Part shown: piece after piece, positions 1-8,127 of the stretch | Numbering within the stretch: the first letter of the stretch is position 1 | Layout: the number at the start of each line of letters is the position of its first letter | Source of the DNA: an uncultured Prevotellaceae bacterium | Lineage (GTDB): Bacteria; Bacteroidota; Bacteroidia; Bacteroidales; Bacteroidaceae | DNA: 64,000 nucleotides | NCBI GenBank assembly: GCA_902771155.1 | Contig: CACXVS010000003.1 | Location: forward strand, 62,001-126,000 | Direction: 5' to 3' | Position numbers and translations under genes: made by a program | Notes under the pieces: generated by a model | Seen by the model: the letters and a program-made list of their open reading frames with translations, nothing else | Database searches by the model: none | Told to the model about the DNA's origin: nothing

Positions 1-1308
1 ACGGCCAGAGTTGGCGTTACGATGTACGACCAATGAACGTTCTGAGGCATAAATATCGATAACAAACTTCTCATTGTTGCCGTTACTGAGCGTGATGGTG
101 GCGTTTTGATCCAGACTGACATCGAAACGTAGCTGATAAGCCGATTTCTGGGCATCAAGTGGTAAGGTCTCAGTGCTGACCGTCTGCCACTGGCCTGCTA
201 TCTTGTCAATCTCGCTCACCACAGGACAACAGAGCAAAGGCTTATTGTCGTACTCAGTAAGTTTCAGTTCACGAGGCAACGTCATGGCAGAGCGCCAAGG
301 CGAACAGGGTACATTACCTGCATACTGCCAGTTATTCATCCATCCAATCATCAGCTTCCTGTCACCTGTGTTCGACCAGGTTACGCCAGCATAGTTGTCC
401 ATGCCGTAGTCGAGCCAAAGTGGATAGTCGAGGGCATCGGCCTTGAACTCTTTTCCATCAAAGTCGCCCACGAAATACATCATGCCTGAACCAAGGATAC
501 GACCACCAGGATTGACACTTACTATCAGTACCCATTTGTCGCCAAATTGAAGAAGGTCTGGGCACTCCCACTGAAGATTGGGACGTCCTGGCAGATCGAC
601 AACAAATGTGCTCAGGTGGTTCCAGTTCTTCAGGTTGGTGGAACCATAGAATTCAATTCCTCGTAGCCAACCCTTAGCCAGAGCCATCACCCACTGTTTG
701 GTGCCTTCATGCCAGAATACTTTCGGATCGCGCAAGTTGTCGTCGTTGTTTCTGATAACAGGGTTGCCTGAATAGCGGGTAAATGTCTGCCCTCCATCGG
801 TAGAGTAGGCAATGCTTTGTTGCTGAATGCCATCGGCTGATGTATAGAGAGCCACCATTGCATTAGCGCCAAAGCCACCAGTATTGTCTTTGTCGATGAT
901 AGCTGAGCCCGAGAAGATATCTCCAAGTTCGTCACGTTGCAGTGCTACGGATTGTTCCTTCCAGTGTATCAGGTCGGAAGAGGTAGCATGGCCCCACGAC
1001 ATATTGCCCCAGTCGTTGCCTCTCGGATTATACTGATAGAACAAGTGATATGTTCCATCGGCATAAACCATTCCGTTGGGATCGTTCATCCAGTTCTTGG
1101 CTGGAGTGAAGTGAATCTGTGGGCGATACTGTTCTTTATAACTATCTGCCGTTGGCTCCGGAGGCGTTACGGGCTCTTCAGGCGTAGGTGCTGGAGGAGT
1201 GGGAGGATCCGACTTGGGATCGTCACTCGAGCAGCCAAAGATGGTAACCGCCATAGCAGCGGTTACCATCATGAGGGATATTCGTCTAAGTACTCGCATA
1301 GACTTCAT
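1..1308 (-). CDS. GH32 fructan hydrolase lipoprotein (levanase/inulinase type), 3' end outside window
   Basis: Hydrolyses beta-fructans (levan or inulin) at the cell surface. The visible 436 residues start with a lipoprotein signal (Cys26 in IFGCSS) and a Pro/Glu-rich linker (about 27-55). The GH32 five-bladed propeller follows, with WMNDPNG (nucleophile Asp76), RDPK (Asp194, transition-state stabiliser) and ECPD (Glu248, acid/base), all intact. The frame is open to base 1, so the C-terminal beta-sandwich is missing only because the window ends. The start at 1308 is chosen because it directly precedes the signal peptide. It is the last visible gene of the susC-susD-DUF4960 operon, 18 bp after the DUF4960 gene, the arrangement of the characterised levan locus of Bacteroides thetaiotaomicron. 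Endo versus exo action and levan versus inulin preference cannot be read from sequence. Confidence 0.93.
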   Translation of the reverse strand, partial: MKSMRVLRRISLMMVTAAMAVTIFGCSSDDPKSDPPTPPAPTPEEPVTPPEPTADSYKEQYRPQIHFTPAKNWMNDPNGMVYADGTYHLFYQYNPRGNDWGNMSWGHATSSDLIHWKEQSVALQRDELGDIFSGSAIIDKDNTGGFGANAMVALYTSADGIQQQSIAYSTDGGQTFTRYSGNPVIRNNDDNLRDPKVFWHEGTKQWVMALAKGWLRGIEFYGSTNLKNWNHLSTFVVDLPGRPNLQWECPDLLQFGDKWVLIVSVNPGGRILGSGMMYFVGDFDGKEFKADALDYPLWLDYGMDNYAGVTWSNTGDRKLMIGWMNNWQYAGNVPCSPWRSAMTLPRELKLTEYDNKPLLCCPVVSEIDKIAGQWQTVSTETLPLDAQKSAYQLRFDVSLDQNATITLSNGNNEKFVIDIYASERSLVVHRNANSGR

Positions 1309-1326
1309 ACTATAGGGGATTCTTGT

Positions 1327-2823
1327 TTATCTGGTCTTCAGATATTCCAGAGAATTCTTAGCCAGAGTCAGCACGTTGTCCTGATAGATGTTGTTGCTTG
1401 GATGTGCGCTCTTATCAGGCGAACCATCACGATTCTTCATCGAGAACTCGCAACCACCATTACCGATGCAGATGAGTGTGCCTTGGAACTCAGTGTTACC
1501 CTGCTGGGCCTCCCAAACATTCATCTGGCTTACCCACCATATCTGGCTATCCCATGTACCGAGCGGATAGACACCGTAGATCTGGGTACACTGAATGTAG
1601 CATGACTCTTCCTGATTGCCGATGCCAGTCCAAAGTGATGGCAGGTTGAAGTACAGACAGTTGTGGTCTTCTGTCCAACCCGGACCCTTGAAGGCAATCA
1701 GCTTGGTATCGGCATTGGTCTCTACCTCCAGTCCCTTGTAGATAGGATGAGTAGAATGATCCTTTCTGAACTTGTGGTCGGGATTCAGCTCTACAGCCAT
1801 CTTCCAGGTATCCTCGTTGATGCCACCTTCGCCGAAACCGAATGCGTGGTCGTTGCTCTTCATCTCGTCGAGACTGATACGGCCCAGATGTCCGGCATAT
1901 ACTGTAGCGTGGCTCCAGAGCAGCATGCTTCCGCCTTCCTTGTACCACTCACGGATGATAGGTGTTGCAGCCTCTACGTCAGCGGGGATATTCCAAACGT
2001 CGCTTTCTTCCACACCTTCCAGGTCGCGCAGCCAGAAGAGTACGCGATAAGGCTCGATGACGTCACCAGATGTGATGCTTGTGAACGGTACGAACTGGGC
2101 AGTGGGATAGGTCTCGTGCAGCCACAGCCAAGCTGAAGCCTCGTCGTCGTCACCCTTCTCAACCAGTTCCTCAGGTGTAGCATAGATGCTCAGGAATCCG
2201 ATAGCGGTCTTACCGATACGGAGTGATGCTGATGTAGAAAGCGAGGTACCCTTGTCGTTTTGGGCTACCAGTGTAACCTCCCAAGTATCGCCAGTCTCCA
2301 CGTCCTTAATAGAATAGCTGGTGGCAGAACCGGGAAGTGTCTCGGTGATAGTGCGAACGCCGTTGGTAGCCGTGAACTGAATACTGGTAGCATCGGGTGC
2401 TGCATTCCACTCCACGAGCGCATCATAGCCGCCCTCTTTGTCTACCTGGCTCATCTGTACGCCGGTGATGCTCGTAGCACCCTCACGGGTATAGCTCTTT
2501 ACAACACCAGTAGAGATATTTGTGCCATCTGACTTCTTGAATACATATTCGAAAGGAACATTCGTGGGAACGGTCTTATGGGTAAAGCTGTTGCCACTGA
2601 CCGTCTCGCTGGCTGAAAGTGTACCGTTGCGATAGATCGTTACCAGCATCTGTGCATCCTGTTGAGGCCATGTCCAGGTATAGTCGTCGCCAGAGAGCGA
2701 ACCATTGATCTGAGTGGCATCGGGAGCGCTGAGCTTCATAGCCTCGCGGTCGATGTCCTTGTCCTGACAGGCGGTCAGGACAAGTGCGAACATCGCTAAT
2801 ATAATGAATGATATCTTTTTCAT
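1327..2823 (-). CDS. SusE/SusF-like surface glycan-binding lipoprotein with DUF4960 domain
   Basis: A 498-residue outer-membrane lipoprotein (signal with lipobox ending LTAC, Cys19) expected to hold fructan at the cell surface. Residues about 23-205 look like two Ig/fibronectin-III-like modules; the C-terminal ~290 residues match my recollection of DUF4960, a domain associated with fructan loci. It sits between the SusD gene (38-bp spacer) and the GH32 gene, the usual place for the accessory binding protein of a Sus operon. There is no glycosidase signature, so binding rather than catalysis is inferred. The spacer before the start is made of short repeated attgaaa/attgaca words rather than a Shine-Dalgarno site. 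Confidence 0.85.
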   Translation of the reverse strand: MKKISFIILAMFALVLTACQDKDIDREAMKLSAPDATQINGSLSGDDYTWTWPQQDAQMLVTIYRNGTLSASETVSGNSFTHKTVPTNVPFEYVFKKSDGTNISTGVVKSYTREGATSITGVQMSQVDKEGGYDALVEWNAAPDATSIQFTATNGVRTITETLPGSATSYSIKDVETGDTWEVTLVAQNDKGTSLSTSASLRIGKTAIGFLSIYATPEELVEKGDDDEASAWLWLHETYPTAQFVPFTSITSGDVIEPYRVLFWLRDLEGVEESDVWNIPADVEAATPIIREWYKEGGSMLLWSHATVYAGHLGRISLDEMKSNDHAFGFGEGGINEDTWKMAVELNPDHKFRKDHSTHPIYKGLEVETNADTKLIAFKGPGWTEDHNCLYFNLPSLWTGIGNQEESCYIQCTQIYGVYPLGTWDSQIWWVSQMNVWEAQQGNTEFQGTLICIGNGGCEFSMKNRDGSPDKSAHPSNNIYQDNVLTLAKNSLEYLKTR

Positions 2824-2861
2824 AACTCTTAATTTTCAATTGTCAATTATCCACTTTCAAT

Positions 2862-4604
2862 TTAATTATATCCCTTGTTCTGAGTGTAGAGACCAGGTAC
2901 GTAGTAGAGCTGGATATAGGGCAGAGGGAAGTACTCGTTCTTGCCCGGTGTATAGTGGGCATCCTTATAGTACTGTGCATAGGTCTGTCCCTCATAGACA
3001 CTGTTCTGCTCTGACTCGAAGAACTTGTTCAGTGTCTGTGAAGCGATACCCCAACGGCGAAGGTCGAAGTAACGGCTGTTCTCCATGGCGAGTTCCAGAC
3101 GGCGCTCCCACTGCAGGCACTTACGGGCAGTCTCCTTATCCTTGAAGTAAGAATCAGGATAAAGTGCAATCTCGCACTGGTCGGCTGCGTAGCTGATATG
3201 CTTGTCAACAGAGTTCTTGGCACGCTGGCGAACAGCGTTGATAATCTCTTGGGCCTCAGTCAGACTACCGGTCTCAATCAGAGCCTCGGCACGCATCAGC
3301 ATCACGTCGGTATAGCGGAGCACATAGTCGTTCATGGCGAAAGCCTGCCAGGGGTTGTCGAATGTCTCACCCTTTGAGCGCTGTGGCACTTCCTTCAGAG
3401 AAGCATAGTAACCGTAGGTGTTCGGAGTACGAGAGTTGTCAGTGGTCATCGTGTACTCCTGCTCATATTTGTATGGGAAGGTAGGCATACCTACTGTGTG
3501 GAAGAGACGCGGATCCCATTTCTGAGATGTTGGCATACCATTGACAGGATAGGCAATCTCCTTGTTGAAGTCGTCGAACATGGGCAGACCGTCTTTGGTC
3601 TTGAAAGCATTTACCAGGTTCTGGGTGGGCTTGTGGAAGTCCCATCCGCACGACCACATCTGCCAGCAACCATTCAGCATGTTGCTCCAGTTGGCGCGAC
3701 CGTAGAGGGTGTTGTCATCCTGATAGTCACTGTGCTGTACAGCAAATACGCTCTCCTTGGAGTTCTTGTACTCAGGCAGGAAGATGTCACCATAGTCCTC
3801 TAAGTAGCCATAATCAGAGTTCTTCACCACCTCGGTATATTCAATGACCTTCTTCATGTAGTCCTGATTGATGTGGCTCACACCGGTGTTATCCTCGTAA
3901 CCATTGCCCCAGGCCATGGTCAGATAGCATTTAGCCAGATAAGCAGCAGCAGCGATCTTATTGGCGCGACCGCCATCGGCCTGATGTGCAGGCAGCACAT
4001 CGTATGCAGCCTTGAAGTCGGCAACGATCTTCTCCATCAGTTGCTCGTGGGTGAACTCATCGTTACGGGTCTGCTCCTCAGAGTGTACCTTATAAACCTC
4101 TTCGTCGATCCAGGGAACCTGATTCCAAAGCTGGACGAGCTTGAAGTAGAAGTGGGCACGGAGGAAACGGACCTCACCTTCGCGGATGGCCTTTACCGAT
4201 GCGTCCATTGTATCATCATTTGCCAGAGATACCAATGCACGGTTGCAGCGGCTAATTGAGCAGTAGAAGTGATACCAGAGTTCGTCCATGTGGTCGGGGG
4301 TTGAGGCTGTCAGAGTGGACCAAACCTCTACCGGGTGGTAGTTGGTATCGGTTGTTCCCGAACCGCCCTTCATGGCATCGTCGGAAGAGACATCACCATA
4401 TGGCCAGAGATTAAACGGATAGGTGTACCAGTCGTCACCGAGTTTGGCGTAGGCTGCTGTCACCATCTCTTCAGGCTGGCTCATAGCCAGGTCCTCGCTG
4501 ATGACACCTTTAGGTGTAACGTCTATGAAATCGTTGCAAGAAGTAAGCGTACCGCAAACGATCAGACCTGCGCAGATTGCTTGATATATTGTCTTCATAA
4601 TCAT
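2862..4604 (-). CDS. susD: SusD/RagB-family nutrient-binding outer-membrane lipoprotein
   Basis: A 580-residue SusD-family lid that binds oligosaccharide and closes over the SusC transporter. Visible features are a lipoprotein signal with Cys23 (TLTSC), the N-terminal TPR-like helical half, and the C-terminal family region containing RYTDVMLMRAEALIE and WERRLELAMENSRYFDLRRW, typical of SusD/RagB. Length is normal for the family. Two in-frame ATGs (4604 and 4598) are possible; the second gives MKTIYQ. It lies downstream of susC with a 46-bp spacer built from a perfect 16-bp tandem duplication. The fructan substrate is inferred from the neighbouring GH32 and DUF4960 genes. Confidence 0.95.
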   Translation of the reverse strand: MIMKTIYQAICAGLIVCGTLTSCNDFIDVTPKGVISEDLAMSQPEEMVTAAYAKLGDDWYTYPFNLWPYGDVSSDDAMKGGSGTTDTNYHPVEVWSTLTASTPDHMDELWYHFYCSISRCNRALVSLANDDTMDASVKAIREGEVRFLRAHFYFKLVQLWNQVPWIDEEVYKVHSEEQTRNDEFTHEQLMEKIVADFKAAYDVLPAHQADGGRANKIAAAAYLAKCYLTMAWGNGYEDNTGVSHINQDYMKKVIEYTEVVKNSDYGYLEDYGDIFLPEYKNSKESVFAVQHSDYQDDNTLYGRANWSNMLNGCWQMWSCGWDFHKPTQNLVNAFKTKDGLPMFDDFNKEIAYPVNGMPTSQKWDPRLFHTVGMPTFPYKYEQEYTMTTDNSRTPNTYGYYASLKEVPQRSKGETFDNPWQAFAMNDYVLRYTDVMLMRAEALIETGSLTEAQEIINAVRQRAKNSVDKHISYAADQCEIALYPDSYFKDKETARKCLQWERRLELAMENSRYFDLRRWGIASQTLNKFFESEQNSVYEGQTYAQYYKDAHYTPGKNEYFPLPYIQLYYVPGLYTQNKGYN

Positions 4605-4608
4605 TCTT

Positions 4609-4640
4609 GTTTTACTATTTTACCGTTTTACTATTTTACC
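4609..4640. repeat. 16-bp perfect tandem duplication in the susC-susD spacer
   Basis: Two perfect copies of gttttactattttacc (4609-4624 and 4625-4640) fill most of the 46-bp gap between susC and susD. On the coding strand they read as A-rich ggtaaaatagtaaaac units just upstream of the susD start. Similar short-period repeats occur in other operon spacers in this window. Confidence 0.9.
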
Positions 4641-4650
4641 CTTTTTTCCT

Positions 4651-7600
4651 TTAGAACGAAGTCTGGATTCCAAATGACAGACTGGTGCTGTTAGGATACA
4701 TCCAACGTGGGTTCTCAGGGTCAGAGCAGGTCAGTGAGCTGCTCTTGATGGTAAGCAGGTTGTGACCAGCGATATAGACGCGTGCACTTGTCATGCTCAA
4801 CTTGCTGATGAGGCTCTTCGGCAAGTTGTAGCCAATCTGTACCTGACGGAGCTTAGCGTAAGAGCCATTCTCTACGAAATAAGTAGAGGTACGGTTTTCG
4901 TTACCAGTGTTGTTGGTAGTCAGAGCAGGGATGTCAGAGCCTGTGTTGGCGGTTGTCCAGGCACCGAGCATACGGTTACCCTTGTTAGAGCCGGCATCAG
5001 TGATGCTATAGAAGTCAGTCTGGAACTTCTGGTCGTTATAGACATCCTGACCGGCTACACCCTGCCAGAACATGTTGAAATCGAAGTCCTTATAGGCGAG
5101 ATCCACATTCAGACCCCAAGAGAAGTTGGGCACAGGACTGAAGATCCAGGTCTGGTCCTGCTCGTTGATGATACCGTTACCATCAAGGTCGGCATACTTC
5201 AGACCACCTACGCGGGCATTCTCCTGACCGCTGGCCAAAACCTCTTCGCGGTTCTGGAACAGACCATCTACCACATAACCTACGATTGAACCATAAGGAC
5301 GGCCCGACTCTACGAGATTCTCCTTGGCGGTGTGAACATACGAACCTGTTGTGGTCTCAGGCAGATAGGTTACCTTTGAGCGGTAGAAATCGACGTTACC
5401 GTTGATGTCATACTTCAGACCATATTCTGTCGTGTGGCGATAACCGAGTGAGAGTTCCATACCCCAGTTCTGGAGGCTAGGACCATTCAGCCAGCTGGCA
5501 CCACCTTCACCCATAGAACCAAGATAAGCAGGATTAATCAGCATGTCCTTCACCTTTTTAATATATGTATCGAAGGTACCATAGATAGAACTGCCGAGGA
5601 AACGGAAGTCGAGACCAGCGTTCCACTGCTCTGTGGTCTCCCACTTCAGGTCGTTGTTCTGAGCCTGGGTAGCACGGAAGCCAGAGGGGAAGATACCGCT
5701 GCCTTGCAAAGCAAGGTCGTATGCTGTCGATTCGTTGCGACCACCACCATAGGTAGCTGCATAGAGGCCGTAGCGAGCGTAGTTAGAGATGGCCTGGTTA
5801 CCAGTCTGTCCCCAAGAAGCACGAATCTTCAGATCGTCGATCCAGCTCTGGTTCAGGTGCTGAGAGATACGATAACCGAGTGTGAAAGCGGGGAATGTAC
5901 CGTAGCGGTTGTTCTCACCGAAGCGGCTCGAACCGTCATGACGGATGGTAAATGATGCAAGCACCAGATCCTTGAAGTTATAGTCAACCTTTCCGAAGAA
6001 TGATACCAGGTTGTAGCCCTCCTGAATACCGGTTGCACGCTGTGTACCAGTGGCAGCATCGGGGAACATATAGTCGTAGTTCTCAAGGGCAAACATCTGG
6101 GCGTAGGCATTTGATCTGTCTTCAATGTCTCTGTGGAGCTCAATACCGCCCAACAGGATGAACGAGTGGTCAACGCCAATGTTGAAGTTGTAGTTGGCTG
6201 TGTTAGACCAGGTCCACTTAACCGAAGTCTTGGCACCCATATTGGCCGATGGGGTTGAGTTGTTTACCACATCAGAATGCCATGTGTAGGTAACGCTGTG
6301 GATGTTCTCCGACCACAGGTCGAGACCGAAGTTAGAACGGAGCAACAGACCCTTGATGGGCTCGATGTTTACGAATGCATTACCGAAGATACGCCACATC
6401 TTCAGGCGGTTGTCACGGTTGTGATAGAGCTCGCGCAGAGGGTTCTGGCGGTCGCTCATGCCACCTACAGGACCAGAGAAGGTCTCACCATCCTCTTCAT
6501 AAACGGGCACTGTGGGGGCCATCTTCAGAGCGTTCTCCAGAGGCTGGCAGTCAACCTGATTAGAATAGGTGATCGTAGCATTCTCACCGATGGTAACCAT
6601 CTTGTTCACCTTGAAGCTGGTGTTGATACGGCCAGAGAAACTTTCGAAATTGGTGTATTTCAGGATACCTTCGTTCTTCTTATATCCGAATGAGAAGAGA
6701 GCTGAGGTCTTCTCTGTGGCATTAGAGATCGACAGGTCGTAGTTCTGAGAGAAACCAGTGCGGGAGATCTCCTTCAACCAGTCGGTATCGCTGAAACGCA
6801 TGGTGCGCTTAGAGTTGATATAGCCGTCATAGAAACCGTTTACGGTGAAGTTCTCCATCTGACCTGTTGCGGGGTTGTAGGCGCTGATGGGAGTGCCGTT
6901 GGCGGCGTGAAGTGTCAGACCGTAGTTGTTGGCATACTGCTCGGGATCCAGACCGTCGTTCATGGCAGCCTGAGCCATCGAGGTGGCATACTCGGCTGTG
7001 TTGGCCAGATCCATCATCGACTGCTTGGTGTAGAACTGGGCAGTCAGGTTGGCAGAGAAGTCAACCTTTACCTTGTCGCCCTTCTTACCGCTACGGGTGG
7101 TGATGATGATCACACCGTTAGCAGCGCGACTACCGTAGATAGAAGCAGAAGCGGCATCCTTCAAAACCTGCATCGACTCGATATCGTTCATGTTCAGGGT
7201 GTTCAGGTTGGTCGTTGTGGGCACACCGTCGATAACGAACAGAGGATCCTGTGATGAGTTGAATGAACCGATACCACGAATACGAACGGTACCTGCACCT
7301 ACAGGTGAACCGTTACTGGTAATGGTCATACCGGGCACCTTACCTTGCAGGGCGCGCATCGGGTCGGTGTCTGACGAGGTCTTCAGGTCCTTTGTCTCAA
7401 CGACTGATACAGAACCCGTCAAGTCAGCCTTACGCTGAGTTGAATAACCAGTCACCACAACCTCTGCAAGCTCCTTGGCATTGTCTTTCATAGTGACCTG
7501 CATGCCGTCCTGTGCAGGAAGTTCCTGCGTGTTGTAGCCGATGTAAGAGAACACGAGGGTAGCCCCTGGGTTCACTTTAATTTTGAAGTTACCGTCGAAA

Positions 7601-7764
7601 TCGGTAATCGTACCGTTCGAGGTACCTTTCTCCATGACTGTGGCTCCGATGACGGTTTCGCCTGTGGCGTCGATCACGGTACCACTGATCTCCGTCTGCG
7701 CGTACATTATTGTACTTGCAAGGAGAGCGAAGAAACTCAGAAATAGTCTTTTTGCTTCTTTCAT
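4651..7764 (-). CDS. susC: SusC/RagA-family TonB-dependent outer-membrane transporter
   Basis: A 1037-residue TonB-dependent importer for oligosaccharides. The start at 7764 (MKEAKRLF) is chosen because it begins a signal peptide ending IMYAQ; an upstream in-frame ATG at 7878 lies above the promoter element at 7812-7819 and is unlikely. After the signal come a carboxypeptidase-D-like domain (about 23-105, ISGTVIDATGETVIGATV), a plug domain (about 110-225, with VRIRGIGSFNSSQDPLFVID) and a 22-strand barrel ending in an aromatic residue (QTSF). It pairs with the downstream SusD and is probably induced through the hybrid sensor encoded immediately upstream. Confidence 0.95.
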   Translation of the reverse strand: MKEAKRLFLSFFALLASTIMYAQTEISGTVIDATGETVIGATVMEKGTSNGTITDFDGNFKIKVNPGATLVFSYIGYNTQELPAQDGMQVTMKDNAKELAEVVVTGYSTQRKADLTGSVSVVETKDLKTSSDTDPMRALQGKVPGMTITSNGSPVGAGTVRIRGIGSFNSSQDPLFVIDGVPTTTNLNTLNMNDIESMQVLKDAASASIYGSRAANGVIIITTRSGKKGDKVKVDFSANLTAQFYTKQSMMDLANTAEYATSMAQAAMNDGLDPEQYANNYGLTLHAANGTPISAYNPATGQMENFTVNGFYDGYINSKRTMRFSDTDWLKEISRTGFSQNYDLSISNATEKTSALFSFGYKKNEGILKYTNFESFSGRINTSFKVNKMVTIGENATITYSNQVDCQPLENALKMAPTVPVYEEDGETFSGPVGGMSDRQNPLRELYHNRDNRLKMWRIFGNAFVNIEPIKGLLLRSNFGLDLWSENIHSVTYTWHSDVVNNSTPSANMGAKTSVKWTWSNTANYNFNIGVDHSFILLGGIELHRDIEDRSNAYAQMFALENYDYMFPDAATGTQRATGIQEGYNLVSFFGKVDYNFKDLVLASFTIRHDGSSRFGENNRYGTFPAFTLGYRISQHLNQSWIDDLKIRASWGQTGNQAISNYARYGLYAATYGGGRNESTAYDLALQGSGIFPSGFRATQAQNNDLKWETTEQWNAGLDFRFLGSSIYGTFDTYIKKVKDMLINPAYLGSMGEGGASWLNGPSLQNWGMELSLGYRHTTEYGLKYDINGNVDFYRSKVTYLPETTTGSYVHTAKENLVESGRPYGSIVGYVVDGLFQNREEVLASGQENARVGGLKYADLDGNGIINEQDQTWIFSPVPNFSWGLNVDLAYKDFDFNMFWQGVAGQDVYNDQKFQTDFYSITDAGSNKGNRMLGAWTTANTGSDIPALTTNNTGNENRTSTYFVENGSYAKLRQVQIGYNLPKSLISKLSMTSARVYIAGHNLLTIKSSSLTCSDPENPRWMYPNSTSLSFGIQTSF

Positions 7765-7811
7765 TGTTGAATCATTAAATTGGTTAGTACTCTTGTGAAT
7801 TAAAACTGGCG

Positions 7812-7819
7812 CAAAAGTA
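7812..7819 (-). promoter_or_regulatory. Putative -7 element of the susC promoter
   Basis: On the minus strand this reads TACTTTTG, a match to the Bacteroidetes TAnnTTTG -7 motif, 48 bp upstream of the susC start. No clear TTTG is found 20 bp further upstream, which fits an activator-dependent promoter. Confidence 0.6.
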
Positions 7820-7844
7820 CTATTTATATAGTAAGGGGGCGTAA

Positions 7845-7911
7845 AAATATCGTTCATCACGTGCAAAAATTGTTTCAATGTAACATATTTACGAGGAAAT
7901 GAACGATATTT
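7845..7911. promoter_or_regulatory. 13-bp inverted repeat upstream of susC, candidate operator
   Basis: AAATATCGTTCAT at 7845-7857 is repeated as its exact reverse complement at 7899-7911, with 41 bp between. The pair lies directly upstream of the putative susC -7 element, where the AraC-type DNA-binding domain of the neighbouring hybrid sensor would be expected to bind. The regulatory role is inferred from position. Confidence 0.55.
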
Positions 7912-8013
7912 ACTAGTTTTCGTGTCTGGCCTCCGGTGCGCTTATGAGCCATAAAACGGCTCCAAAAACCACCTAAAAGGCTGCTAACGACGTAAGGCGA
8001 CGCACCCTTAAAA

Positions 8014-8099
8014 GTAAAACAACTTGTTTTACCTTCGTAGAAGGCCTTTCTTTGGTTGTAAAAGATGCCTCCTTCAACAGTAAAACAAGTTGTTTTACT
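8014..8099. repeat. Two near-identical palindromes downstream of the hybrid sensor gene
   Basis: GTAAAACAACTTGTTTTAC (8014-8032) and, at 8079-8099, the same palindrome with one extra base pair each side and the opposite central base. Both are perfect dyads around one base, spaced 65 bp centre to centre. They lie in the 3' flank of the hybrid sensor gene (stop at 8128). On the minus strand the 8014 copy is followed by tttta, so it may act as a terminator; paired protein-binding sites are the alternative. The rest of the gap 7912-8127 contains a GAGCC/GGCTC hairpin near 7947 and no ORF that I can support. Confidence 0.6.
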
Positions 8100-8127
8100 T
8101 TTAGAGATGCCGTCTCCTCGAACTTAC

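Noticed and set aside
7765..7878. N-terminal extension of SusC from the upstream ATG
   Set aside because: It would put 38 residues before an otherwise perfect signal peptide and would start upstream of the likely promoter element.
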